A stretch of DNA of 64,000 nt, taken from contig NC_039488.1 of the NCBI RefSeq assembly GCF_003590095.1, positions 3,658,001 through 3,722,000 of the forward strand, given 5' to 3'. Positions within the stretch are counted from its first letter, which is position 1. Each line of letters begins with the position of its first letter. The position numbers were made by a program, and so were the translations under genes. The notes beneath the pieces are model-generated. The model saw nothing but the letters and a program-made list of their open reading frames with translations, ran no database searches and was not told where the DNA came from. This DNA comes from Trichoplusia ni. Taxonomy: Eukaryota; Arthropoda; Insecta; Lepidoptera; Noctuidae. Shown piece after piece: positions 10,798-22,683 of the stretch.

Positions 10798-12506
10798 GTG
10801 TATAAACTTAAACTGTTGTCTATTATTCAGTGTCAAGATATATTGCCAACATACTTCAATTCCGACTATTTATTTATTCACGTCTTAATGCAAGTGAGTA
10901 TAATAATATTTTGATGAAGTAGTATAAATTAGATGGACTATGTTTAATGGCATAGCTAATTTTCTTCAGCCTTTTTGTACGGGACCCTCAGTGGCGCGAT
11001 TCTTTATATTTCCATCTATTCGATTTTTATATGATTGGAGTCTGGCACATCAATAAATTATGACTAACGTTTGTCCGAGGTGAAGACGTAGCTTATGCGT
11101 GGCGCTTACTGCTGGCTTTCGTCACACCCAATTTTAAGTCTATTGTTGTGGGATAAGATTATATACAAGTCGAAGTTGGACGGGAGCGAGACGCGCGTGG
11201 AATGCGCGTAGTGGGTGCGAATCGTCTGAATGCACCCTTAAATTGTACCGAATATCGGCTGTAAGCGGAATCTCGTTACTTGAATTGACAAGTAATAATG
11301 TGGGTTCATACATGACTGAACATTTGTCGATCTCGTTTTTGTCTACGTTTCGGAAATTCGTTGGGAATGAGCACGCTCATTGGCGGATGTCATGTTTATT
11401 TAGGCGTTAAATTAGATTCTTTTTTAATTTTTGGTTTAATTTGGTGGCCTACTGAATAAGCTTTAGAATTTGATGATGCATTGTTTGAATAAAAAATACT
11501 TTTGTAGAAGTGGAAGGCACATACTAAAGTCTTTATTTACACTTTTACTTTTCATAGTCAATATACTATTTTTTTTTAATCCTGTCGTCTTTTTGTCGAA
11601 AGACTCAGTTTTAAAATAGAACTCCACAAAACGCCTATGAAAAACAACAACTATGATCACGAATTCAAATTAACTACTGAAATATATCAGTATTTTATTT
11701 ATTTAATGCGTATGTATAAAAAGATACACCGCCTTGAGTATGGTCGCCTGACCTTTGTTCTCCAATAATCAATAAATCAAAACATTTTAATTCACTTTCT
11801 GCACAAAGCCATATTTTTTTACAAAACTCATTACGGTATTTTCAAAATGAAATCAATCATAAGCTGCCGCACGGTTAAATATAAAAAGAGCAACCCACGC
11901 CTCGTCATGTCAAGTAAAAAATGACACATTCGAGAATTATAATAAAAAAAAATATTGAGAATGGAACCGTGAATCCGTTTACGGCAAATTAATTCGTGCT
12001 CACAGCACACATTTTGTTCCTGTTCACATAAATCTTGGTATAACGTGCTGTGAAATTTCTCCTATTATTGTAGGTACTGAAATCTCCGCGCGTATGTTAT
12101 GAGAATACTACTTTAAGAACGATATTTATTTACGCGATATATTTACAAACTAAAAGCTATTTTTTAAGTAAGAACCTAGAATTCCATAACTATAATCTGA
12201 TCATAAGTTCATCACGTTTAAGTCGTCAGTATTCCAACATTGATTAATCAATTCATAAATATTTTTATGCTGTATGTTTATGCAAAATACATATAAAGTT
12301 ATTACGACCATTATTTTAACAAGGTGTAAATAATTTAGTACATATCATTTTAGGGTTATTCCCGTCTTGTTCCACCACTAATTAATGGCAATAAGCTTTC
12401 GTCATATTACATGGGATTAAAACTGTCTAGCAAATTTTGGGGCGCAGCAACGACGCAAATCTGCTCCGTCCCATTAGGGAATGTAAGTGTTAGTTTTCAT
12501 ATATAA
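10798..12506. other. NTMT1 downstream region, no gene seen
   Basis: Mostly A+T-rich. A G+C-rich patch at 11165-11240 (GGGAGCGAGACGCGCGTGG) ends with TCGTCTGAA, which is nearly the inverse of TTCAGACGA at 9707-9717 on the other side of NTMT1. Confidence 0.5.
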
Positions 12507-12680
12507 CTAGCTGTTGCCCGCGATTTCGTCCTCGTTGTACCTAGGAGGGTAATGGATAAATAATTTGGAAGACAATAATATTGTGACCTTGAATGGTGAT
12601 GTTAGCAGTCCCATCTTTCAAGTTTGATCAAGATGCATACATACTAATAACATATATTTATGTTCATTAAAATTTATAAT
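12507..12680 (-). mobile_element. Degenerate Helitron-like element
   Basis: The plus strand shows CTAGCTGTTGCCCGCGATTTCG, that is the inverted 3' terminus with the hairpin partly decayed (TCCTCG instead of TCCGCG). The body up to the 'AAGTTTGATCAAGATGCATAC' region near 12645 resembles other members. I cannot locate the 5' TC end, so the right boundary is approximate. Confidence 0.5.
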
Positions 12681-13317
12681 AGGGAGCTAGAAATGTGAAC
12701 GGATAAGAAAGAAAGTAATCATGTTAGTTCTACATGTCAAGGCTTAAAAAAAACCAATGGACGAAAGAATCACCTTTATTGAAGAGAATCATATTAATAA
12801 CGAATACAGAAAATCATGACATTGTATGTTGATGCAATGCGGTCTCTACAATTTCACTTTTTTGTATACATTTCGTATTTACTGTTGAAATAAAAACAGC
12901 TATACAATATTAGTATAAATCTTACTGACGGGGACACAATATCGTGGTTGAAAATTCAATTAGGCATTTGTCATCGCTTCGTTGGCCACAGTGGGTTCGT
13001 GCGTGATGCTAGCCTGACGATCACGTTCACGACAAAGGGACCCCTTATTTTTACATTATGTACCCATTGAGGGAGAATTTCGACGTATTTTCTTGTGGCA
13101 GTTTAGTTAACAAGTTGTCTGATTTATTGCCAAAATTATCGGCTGTTGTACAAGTTTTGTAAATAGGGTGTTACTGTCCCGAGAGTAAGGACCTTGAGCA
13201 AGTAGTTTTGAGTATTGTGTGTAACTTTGTATGACATGATACACATAATTATGATAAAAGCATTTTACTTCTGAAAAATTATAAACCTTATATAATTTAT
13301 CTATTCACTTTCTAAAT

Positions 13318-13794
13318 ATGTTGAAAGCTGCACCAAATAAAATAAAAAATAGACTTTCCAAGAGTGCTGTCAACTTATCGTTGAAAGTTTATAAAATAAA
13401 TGGACGCGAGCCGTCAAACTTATTATCGCGAAATATTTTTAGAATACAAGAGAAAATAGAAAATGTAATAGGTTGTTCTGTGCACGGTTCTGTTTGAGTG
13501 AGAAATCAATTTGTTCCACCGCTTTCATTTATGCGATTCGAGCGTTTCCATTTATTCGAACGCAAATTGGAAAGGGACCGACTGAGTTGTCAGCTGTGGC
13601 TTATGCAGTCGTCTCGACTTAGCAATAGACTAGACGAGCGAAACAATCGTCGCAATACAAGTGCCACTGATTCTGAACGGAGTTATTGTCTTGTAGTTTT
13701 ATTTTTAACGACACAAGCTTTGTTAGTTATATTGACGATATTAAATTGCAGATTGTACAAATGGTTACTTGATTACTATGACTGGGTTCTGTGA
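13318..13794 (+). CDS. Two in-frame ORFs separated by a single TGA, with a C-terminal membrane segment
   Basis: From ATG 13318 the frame reads 59 codons (MLKAAPNKIKNRLSKSAVNL ... CSVHGSV), meets TGA at 13495-13497, then continues in the same frame for 98 codons to TGA at 13792. The second part is Arg/Glu-rich (RFERFHLFERKLERDR), then has a hydrophobic helix (YCLVVLFLTTQALLVILTIL) and a short tail, the layout of a tail-anchored protein. It also has its own ATG at 13531 (87 residues). A TATA-like TATATAATTT lies at about 13290. Possible readings are translational readthrough, two cistrons, a mutated gene, or chance. Lepidoptera are reported to lack selenoproteins, so selenocysteine is unlikely. 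Confidence 0.22.
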
Positions 13795-13857
13795 TCATTT
13801 TTGTATTTGTTTTTAGGAATTTCGAATGTAAAAAGGTTAAATCGGAACGTGATTTCT

Positions 13858-13904
13858 AAGACTACGTTCTAGCCGTCTGTCATCAGGACATATCTTAAGA
13901 ACCG
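13858..13904 (-). repeat. Fragment of the 'cagcctggtgacagac' repeat
   Basis: The minus strand has 'CACGGTTCTTAAGATATGTC' then 'CTGATGACAGACGGCT', the same layout as the other members. It abuts a SINE at 13905. Confidence 0.45.
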
Positions 13905-14058
13905 TGATAATCCTTTTGTCACGGAGGGTTTTAAAAATATTACTGACTCAAGACAAGCATTTACTGATCACACAGACGCTTATTTTGCATGGGGATCGAA
14001 TCCGCGACACATCGCACACAGTGGATTGGCGTGGTGACATCAGCCACTCGGCGATTCG
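13905..14058 (-). mobile_element. GCACGGATAGCC-family SINE, minus strand
   Basis: Read on the minus strand it starts 'CGAATCGCCGAGTGGCTG' with B box 'GGATTCGATCCCC' and a tail region 'CCTCCGTGACAAAAGG'. It abuts a fragment of another repeat (13858-13904). Confidence 0.6.
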
Positions 14059-17000
14059 TAGCAGCATTCGTGCAGTATTACTATTATCTTGTTATTAACA
14101 CATGGCCTAATAAACAAGATTCATATTACATCAGTTTTGATTAAACTTCAAAGCTACACTACATAAAAGACGAAGGTCGAACCCAATGTTTACAGAGCAT
14201 AAAAATATGAAAATGTTCCAGATCGCTGCCAGACATACCAGCTCACAAATTAATCAAGGAGAAAGTTCAACGGAATCCGAGGCACGCAGTCCGTTCCTTT
14301 CAAAATGTCCAACGTAAAAGCAAAATGTCGGATACCTTTCATTTTCAAGATGGTCGGAATATTTGTACGCTTAAATACAATGTTAGATCTGCGAGACGAG
14401 GTGGTGTAACTTTGTCAGGTCGTTTGGCCCCCGCACGATCTAGAAAGTTATCTTGGAGTGCATCGGAATTACAACGTGCTACCAACTTCGCGATTCGAAT
14501 CGGAATACGACGAACAGATGTAGGGATTACTGGATAAGCTACGATTACAAATTTCTTCGAGTTTTTTTTTCAGACTTCAATTCTGCAGTTGATTTGAAAA
14601 TGTGCCAGTACTAGCGAGATGATTCTGAGGGCCTCCATCTACCCTTAAAAATAATTTCAGTGTAAGTAATTGTGGATGCGAGACCAACTACATCCAACCA
14701 GCGGCATCTCTTTTCCACGGCATTAATAATTAACGTAATACTTTGTTAAATCACAGTGAGAGTTAACTAACAGTCCTACTTTCAGAACCGCTCTATTGAT
14801 AATATAAGTAAGTGTTTTCATTGCTCTAAGATCGGTAAATGCATCGCATGGCTTTCAAAGCCTAGAAAGTATTAATTTCCCGATAGTACATTTCAATTTT
14901 ATACATTTTTTTTAAGCTATTTTATTTATTACAAGTGATCGCTATCTCCTATGTCGTTTAATAATTTTGTGTGTTCGAGTTGATAAAGCATTTTAGTTAT
15001 GTCATTATTGTCATGAAATTGTATTTAGATAACATCGACATCCTAAAGTTAATTAGAACTGGTCATGCGAATGGTTTAATTAAAACCTGCTTTCAACATT
15101 TTGATGTTTTAGTTTTAATGAATTACCGGCGTTAGTTTTTGTGGTAGGGTTTTTTGTCGAGTTTAATTTTAAAGATTTTAAGAGGATTTGGAAAAATACT
15201 TAGAACTAAATCATCAAATGTATTATTTTTATATTTGGTGTAATGCTTACTTAAAGCAGCAACGGTAGTAGAAAATATTAAACCGATAAAGAAAAGATGT
15301 AAGAAACTACTTGAAGAAAAATCTTAAGAAAAGACTTCAAAGAGTTTTAAAAACCAGCAGATCAGATTAAAAATGTCTTCATGCGGTTATAAAGGTTTTA
15401 TTAACAGTATTAAATTCTATATACCTTCCAGATAAGCTCTATTTCCACGTGATTAAGGTACACATTTGTGTAAAACGCTACGTGCTAACTTTGAAGAGAT
15501 ACCTACGAGAGTAAGCGAAGTTCGAGTGCGCTTGAATGATAAGTTTTCCAACAGGAATAGGGAATTCACGGCTCTAAAAGTTGATGAAATGACGGTTATG
15601 CGTCGACAGGTGCAAAGCAATATCGCATATTAAGGAAATTGATTTGTTGTCTCGCGTTTTGCGTACCATCTGTGACAAAAAAGGTTTCTATCCATCACGT
15701 ATCATCTGATACCATATACAAAAAAAAAGGTAAATTTTATACAAGTAGATAAGTTTGGCAAATATTCTTCTATCCAGATTCCAAATCAAATCAAAAGTAA
15801 TTTACTGAAATCTCTATTAACTAGCACTTTTTAAGGACAAATTAAATTGGACATCACCCATTTTCGTCCACCGTTTGGCGCTTCTTAAGTACTTATGCTG
15901 AAGAGAAAAAACGCCGAAACGAACTCCCCAGCACGCTGTCTTTCCGTTAACAATATGGATAACAATATAAAATTGCGTTACCATCACCTCATAAGGCAGT
16001 TGAGTAGGGGCAGCTCTATGCCAAGTAGTATGCTGTTACAGGCAGACCCCTTGATGCGTTTCATTGTCATCATTATCAGCCTTGCACAATCCACTGATAT
16101 GGCCAGGCATAAGGCCTGCTTGTGTCTGTTCTATTCTCGTATCTCTTAACCTTTGCATCCATCCTGTCCCTGCTACCTTTTGATATAATTTGTCCATCTC
16201 ATCCTCGGACTAACGGTATTACACCACGTCATCACGTCTGGCTATCTTAAACTTTTAGTTGTAAAAAACCTAGTGTCGTATGTATGCGTACAAGTTAAAA
16301 TTCGTAGAGGCTAAAGAAAATGTGTTAATAAAGGGTTTAAAAACACCAAAAGCAAGTACGCCGTTTCAAAAACTGTATTAGCAAACCACGGAAACGTTAA
16401 TTTATAGTAAATATACCGCAACGTCCAGTTCTGCTGTAAGTTTCTAGTGCATTACTCGTAAATTACAAGTTTCATCGTTTCCAAAGGAATTCGCTCGTAC
16501 AGTCAGAAGCAAATGTTTGTTTTGTTTCAAACGTAACATGAAAAAGCATTGGATAGTTGGAGTTAAATATTAAGTTGGATTAAAGCTGCTGTGTAGTTTC
16601 TACGTACGTATATTAATGTTCACTATGTAATTTATAGAAATGGTCATATAATTTTAGATTTATTTTCTCTAAATGTGTATTAGTGTACGTCAGAATACTT
16701 ATTTTAATCCTCAAAGCTAAACTCTAAACACTCTTTTTTCCTGAAAGAGAAAATTTCATCCACTAAAAACAATTAGAACGAGTACAGCAGAACTTATCAG
16801 CTTTTCTTTTTTGCCCGTCCTTTGAGCTGGCCTCTCTATATGTTAAATAGATGCATAAATTAAATTCCCGAATAAACTACGAGTAACTAAAGTAAAACTG
16901 GGGCCCCTTTGCCGACTCTACGTCATTTTTCCACCGGATAGTTGGGTCGTAATAAGTGATGAGTTACCCCCAAGTATGCCCGACTTCGCCGCGGAGACAA

Positions 17001-19076
17001 CGTGATGTAAACTCTCGCCAGATGGAATGGAAATTGCCACATACTAACGTGATTTCATAAAATAATTTTGGAGAGACGCTGACGAGACTGAAATGTAGAG
17101 TCTAAACTACTGTTTTATGTAAAAATATTACTTTTTAAGAAAAACTATTGTCTAGTTTCTTGGTATATCCAGACTGAACCACAAGGAGAGAACATAAAGA
17201 AAATATTTTTGAGGGAGAAAAATATTTGATCTGCGGCACAATATGTATGTCGCTGTCATTATGCAATAACTATAAACTTCAGTTATTGCTATAACAATGG
17301 TATACACGCACTAAATAAGTTTAGCACAACTATTTAATACAAAAAGCCCATCGCACTGCAACAGAATAATGATACATCCATTCGTAGTGGATACGCGTAC
17401 AAAATTCACTCACTTATTCCATTTATTTTCAACAATAACGTTATCAGCATTCGACAAAGAGAGGTGTTGATGCAAATGAACGAAATAATCTGTGTGAACA
17501 TTTTGGTTCCTGATGAAAAGTTGTTGTCAATATTTTTATCGCACAATAGGAGGCTTTCTGGATGGGGCGAGCTCTCGTGTAAAGTAACATGAGTAGGGAA
17601 AATGAAAAAGTTGCCTGCGGAAATGTCGCCGATACAAGAATCGAAGCAAATGGAAAAACTTTGTTGAGCGCGATTAAAAGCTTTTTGATTTTGAGATGAC
17701 ATCGCTTTGAAACGGTTTTTTATCGGTGTTCAATGAAACTGTTGTGTTTGACGTATATAGATGTGGTTTTAAATTACTGTTAAGATGCTCTGATAGTACC
17801 AATCAAGTTCTGTTGATATTTTGCTCTAAAACATTTTATCATACTTTAATACTACTTATAATGGAAGCTTTTCCAATATTGCTCTCCATCCCGCTGCTTA
17901 CAAAATAAATGAAGTTGTTACATAATAGAATGCACTCGCTTACGAAAGTTTCATTTTAAAATTGCATTCAACAAACTTTGTGCTTTTAATCCGTTCAGGG
18001 ACAAACTCAAAGCAGCTTTCGGTGGGCTTTACTCTGTCGGCCACCGCATGCGGATTTTGTCGGACAGTTGCAAGTGGCGCACCCTGTACATAGATTAATG
18101 TGTGACGCATACCGCATGACGCCTGACGTTTCCCCCACTTTGTAGTTCTGATTTTATGATTTCATGGGTGAGCTCGGTTAACCTTCCAATTTATGTCTTT
18201 GAATATTGACCGAATGCGGAATAAAATAGTTTTTTATTTTAATATTGTTCGGATATTTTGTTTTGTTTGCAGTCAGCTGATAGTTCGTGACCTAAGTGTT
18301 TCTGACGTCGAGGATTTCAGTTTGTTGAGGACCCGAGTTGCTTGTTAATACCCACACTGGCCTCTCATGTGGTTTTTATCTTTCGTTAAATGTATTTTGT
18401 ATTTTGAAGTTTTCTATTTAAAATTATATGTTCATTGTTTTTGAAGGATTATGTTTTAGGATTAAAGCGTTGGATTATAATATAAATGAATTGAAAACAT
18501 GAAACAACTAAATATTTTGCAATTATGCTTTGTAATTTTCATCAAACGCCATAAACACTTGCGATATATAGGTACAATATAAAAGTAGGCAAAAATACCG
18601 AAACCTTTGTTTATGAACATTCAATCAAGGCGAACCAATTCGTATTGTGTTGTATATTTTAGCGTGTACAAGGAATTGATTGGATGTGGATACAGATATG
18701 AATAGGGGGTCCCGCATCCGGAGCAAGGGTTAGCTCGTATCTTTTGTAGTAAACAATCATAGGTATGTTCATCCGAAACCTATCTGATAAAGCAGTATTA
18801 TACCGTTACAATAAATGATTCAATTTCCTTTACGCAAGTATCGGATCCACTTAAGTATTATGAAAGTAATAGAGGAGGGGAATAGTTTTCTTGCTGACGC
18901 TCCTTTTACGATAATGACAGAAAACGCGGTCCAATATCTATAAAATATTACAACCTACTCGTCCGGACGCTGGACGCCGGCGATCCGAACCGGACCAGAA
19001 CGGAATGAGACGCTCGTTCATAGATTTGATTGTCAGAATTAACTTTAACTGATGGTTGAATAAGGTTTTGTAAGCG
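14059..19076. other. No confident gene (14059-19076)
   Basis: Contains the LINE 3' end at 16063, a small Arg/Ser-rich ATG frame at 14325-14537 without further support, and a minus-strand ATG frame of 98 codons at 17406-17702 without splice signals or recognised motifs. The rest is unremarkable A+T-rich DNA. Confidence 0.45.
16063..16250 (-). mobile_element. LINE 3' end ('catcatcagcct...ccactg...ataggcct' type), diverged
   Basis: The plus strand shows 'CATTGTCATCATTATCAGCC', 'AATCCACTGATATGG' and 'GGCATAAGGCCTGCTT', then 'CATCCATCCTGTCCCTGC'. This order and spacing match the inverted 3' end of a widespread lepidopteran LINE. The element is old and has no coding potential. Confidence 0.55.
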
Positions 19077-19115
19077 ATGGATTATATTGGCGGCACACTT
19101 ACGCTGAGTCATGCG
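19077..19115 (+). CDS. Candidate first coding exon, 13 codons, after a GC-rich leader
   Basis: ATG with a good context (GCGATGG) reads MDYIGGTLTLSHA and stops exactly at a strong donor (ATGCG|GTGAGT), phase 0. The preceding 18960-19015 stretch is unusually G+C/CpG-rich for this window (GTCCGGACGCTGGACGCCGG), as a promoter or leader might be. A Helitron-like element follows 38 bases later, inside the would-be intron. Confidence 0.2.
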
Positions 19116-19152
19116 GTGAGTGGACGATATTTCATGTATTTTTATATTCTAA

Positions 19153-19409
19153 CTAGCTGTTGCCCGCGACTTCGTCCGCGTGGTTAGAAGATATAAGTTG
19201 TGATTTATATCTACTCTGTTTTTTCCACATTTTTCATTGTATCTTCGCTCCTATTAGTTGCAGCGTGATGATTTATAGCCTAAAACCTTCCTCAATGAAT
19301 GATCTATTGAACACAAAAAGAATTTTTCAATTTGAACCAGTAGTTCCTGAGATTAGCGCGTTCAAACAAACAAACTCTTCAGCTTTATATATTAGTATAG
19401 AAGTATAGA
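19153..19409 (-). mobile_element. Complete 257-bp Helitron-like non-autonomous element
   Basis: Read on the minus strand it begins TCTATACTTC, ends in a GC-rich CGCGGACGAAGTCGCGGG fold-back followed by GCAACAGCTAG, and is inserted exactly between A and T (A|TC...CTAG|T). These are Helitron hallmarks: 5' TC, a 3' hairpin, terminal CTRR and an A-T target. The interior resembles a very common lepidopteran repeat (AGTAGTTCCTGAGATTAGCG on the plus strand). The open frame through it is not a gene. Confidence 0.75.
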
Positions 19410-19620
19410 TACTAAATTTGTCTTAGGAAGAGGTCGTGGCTAAGCTATACTGACAAAGTTGGTCTTTGGACTATGTAATAATGAATTCCTTCGTGTTCCG
19501 GAAAACACATCAAAATGGTGGGTCCCGTATTTCGTCATTAATAATATTAATATACATCTTTGACAGTCGTTGCAGGTAGTCAGAAGCTAGAAACTAACAA
19601 TGTGTTTACTAGGGGGAATC

Positions 19621-19755
19621 GTGTTGCCTAGGTAACGGGGTTTAGGAGGTCAGATTGGTATTTGCTTCTTGTAAAATATTGGTCATTACTGCATAAGGTT
19701 AGACTGGAAGCGGACCCCAACTAAGTTGGGAAAAGCGAAGATGATGATGATGACG
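19621..19755 (+). mobile_element. LINE (RTE-like) 3' end with GAT/ATG tail
   Basis: 'GGTTAGACTGGAAGCGGACC', 'CCAACTAAGTTGGGAAAAG' and a terminal ATGATGATGATGA run form a 3' terminus repeatedly seen in Lepidoptera. No coding sequence precedes it, so it is a dead 5'-truncated copy. A second copy lies at 31955-32075 on the other strand. Confidence 0.65.
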
Positions 19756-20021
19756 AATAAATTTATGTCAGAATTATATATACTAGCTTGAACTTTTCTT
19801 ATCGCTCTACTTGCAGTGTTAATCTTCCTACCCGATACTGAACTAATGAGGTAACTTATATAGGTTTATTTAGATTTTCCTTTATGCTTAAATATTTTAT
19901 GAATTGCTTTGAAAACGTATCATGCATGGATGAGATCGAATGAAGAAAATCATTGGAAAGTAAAACTTTTAGTAGTCCGTCCTGTTCCGAATGTCGAAGT
20001 AACAGCTGAGATCCACAATTT

Positions 20022-20335
20022 AACTCGCCTTGCGAACATCGGGAATTCAATTAAGCATAACTGGTCATCCATCAAGGAACCAATCGCGAATAGCTTTGCT
20101 TAATTATGCGATCTACCCCTTAACATACCTTACGTAACACGAAGAATTTCGTTATGACATAAATTAATGGTCACAAATCTACGGACAAAAACAACAAGCT
20201 TAGCTTTGTTTAGCCTGTGAAATCTCCAGTTTAACTTGCCATGCAAATTACGAAGAACTTTGTAATGACATAAATGGTCACCGATCCCCATAGCGACCGT
20301 GCCAAACGTTGCTTGACCCGCAATCGATCGGTCCT
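20022..20335 (+). repeat. Three-unit degenerate tandem array, period about 100-111 bp
   Basis: Units start near 20022, 20122 and 20233. Each contains, in order, a 'CTTGC/CCATGC'-like block, a 'CGAAGAAxTTxGTxATGACAT' block (two clear copies), a 'TGGTCACC/ATCC' block and a 'GCTTxGCTTAA...GCGATC' block. The 'TGGTCACCCATCxACGGACC' part also occurs singly at 6808, 54140 and 62088, so the array is an amplified piece of an interspersed repeat. Confidence 0.5.
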
Positions 20336-21339
20336 AATAGTTGTAGGCAGGTTATGTGTGTGCCTAGCAAGATGTAGGTAAGTACAGCTCATAACAACAG
20401 CTATTGGAAAAAGGATTGATGATCATAGTTACATATTACGCTCACGAGAAAGGTACTGCCCCTCTGACCCATTTCCTTTACCTTTTTTCTTTTACAAAAT
20501 AAAACTTTTCTTTTTATCAATGAGGGCGAGCTTCTCAGATACTGGAATGAAACAGTGAATGCTTGTAGGACAATGATCTGTTTAATATGCATGCTGAGTG
20601 TTGAGTTCGTGAAACTACAATAGCGTGTAATTTGCAATTTGTGGATATATTATGTACTTGCAAGTGTAAACGTTATTTTAAATAAACGAATATTTTAGAA
20701 TACTGTTATTTTTTTGTATTCGCATTGCTTAGATTTATGCCGTCATACTGTGGTATGGTTAAATGATAATGTTTTAAGTTAATAGAATCTCGACAATTTA
20801 CCTACTTGTCTTATTAAAGATGGTTAATAAAGCACCTACAAAAATATATTTAAATACTATGTAAGGTCTACTTTCACGGGTAATTAGTTAATTATTAGTT
20901 TTTGCGAAAGGTTTTGTACGGTGTTCTGTTATATTTACTATTTTTGGTTTTAAATAAACATTTTTTTCTTTTATTAAATTATTTGAATAAGTTCTTAAAG
21001 TCAGTTGTGGAACTACAGACTGCTTATTTCCCCTTCTTTTCTGTTAAATAATCGCATTCATATGTTTTAAAGCATAAAATAAGTACTTTTACTGTGACAC
21101 TTGGTTCATAAGATTTTCCTTTAAATAAGAAAAACGTAAAATATGCAACGCTGCGCTACATCTAGGAAGCTGCACGTGAGTTAGTCATGGTTATAAAACT
21201 TCTTTATGATTCCGTTCACATGCTATGGAAACAAGTTATTCGAGAAACTTTATAACGAATAAATAAACACGACTTGAGGACTTTTTGCCTTATTTGTTTT
21301 GCTGTGTTAAACAACTATCTGTCTATAGTTTATTTGTTC

Positions 21340-21425
21340 TCGTTACAGAACAGTTACCGAAGGATAAAAACTGTTCCGCTGTCATTATATCTTTGATTTT
21401 GTCACTAGGCTGTATTTCATGAACC
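21340..21425 (-). repeat. Fragment of the 'cagcctggtgacagac' repeat
   Basis: The minus strand reads 'TTCATGAAATACAGCCTAGT' ... 'GACAGCGGAACAGTTTTTAT', which fits the conserved order of the family. Confidence 0.5.
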
Positions 21426-22501
21426 TTAATGGCAATACCGTCCATAATTATGTATTTCAGTTACCGCTTAACAGTAAATAATAAAACTTAAATTCGAAGT
21501 AAAGCAGATTGATTGGGGTTATGGTGGAAAATAGGTGTGATAAGCGACCATTTTTTTATGCGTATTAGCGTAGCGCCATATTAGCGTCGTTGTACGATGA
21601 GTCTAAATCATAATTGACCGTTTTTTAATTAATTTCATTATGCCAATTGAATATCCATGACCAATTGATACTTAGTTAAAAGTGCTACTTAGTAGTCTAA
21701 TTAGAATAAATGACTTTTGATTTTGATTTTATCATTCATAAAACGTTGAACGGGTTTTGTACTAAGGGCACATCTTGTTTAGTTAAGTGAAAAAAGGAAT
21801 AATTCATTCAAGTCCAATAAAAACTCAACATTTTCACAAACCGTCAACTGTCGAAAAACTTCAAACACAAGCTAATCACCAGCAAGTAATACTTCGAAAA
21901 TAATACCTGAACGTTTGTTTGGAAGCTGTAGTAGACGCGCTAATGAAGGGATTAACGAGAAAAAGTGGCCCTGCCCCGACTCACTGGAACAGGATTAGCG
22001 CTGAGATCGGATCATTAGTGAGCGATACACCTGATTAGGGCTCCGTAGATCCTTTGATACCAGTTGATATATGCTTTCATCTTACGTGACTAAGTGATTC
22101 GGATGTGTTTAAACTGCGTGTAGGTATGTTGCCCTGGTAGGTGCGTTTGGTGTTTATATGTTTAGCCTAAGGTGATAGAGTAGTATCATTTACGATATGC
22201 GATCATAATTTTGCATGTTTACACTGCTGCGTTATATTGTGTGCTCGTATATTGCCCTGGTAAGTGTGTCAGATATTAGAGATAAAGAGAATAACGTGAT
22301 AGGTAATTATGAGTAATCAATAAATATTAACAGTTATTATTGGATTTGCAATTACTTTGTTTTGGATTAGTTTCAAGCGATGAAGCGATAAAGGGATAAA
22401 ATATGAATAAAAAAGTATGAAAGTGAAATAGGATTGTATGAATTGGATTTCGCTTCTGTTATGAATGTTTAGTACCGAATTATTTTGTTTTTATAAATCA
22501 A

Positions 22502-22683
22502 CTAGCTGTTGCCCGCGACTTCTTCCGCGTGGTTAGAAGCAATTGCGACTTTAACTTGAGATTTAAACTATCCTATCTCTCAAGTTGGATCGAACTGCAC
22601 ATGGTGTGCGAATTTTATTATAATCGGTTAAGTGGTTTAGGAGTCCATTGAGGACAAACATTGTGACACGAGATATATTAAGA
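22502..22683 (-). mobile_element. Complete 182-bp Helitron-like element sharing the same 3' end
   Basis: On the minus strand it starts TCTTAATATATCTCGTGTC and ends with the same GC hairpin and ACAGCTAG, again between A and T. Its interior differs from the 19.2 kb copy, so the two are different subfamilies with a common 3' terminus. Confidence 0.72.

Noticed and set aside
19160..19408. 82-codon plus-strand frame
   Set aside because: It lies entirely within a Helitron-like element and begins in the terminal hairpin.
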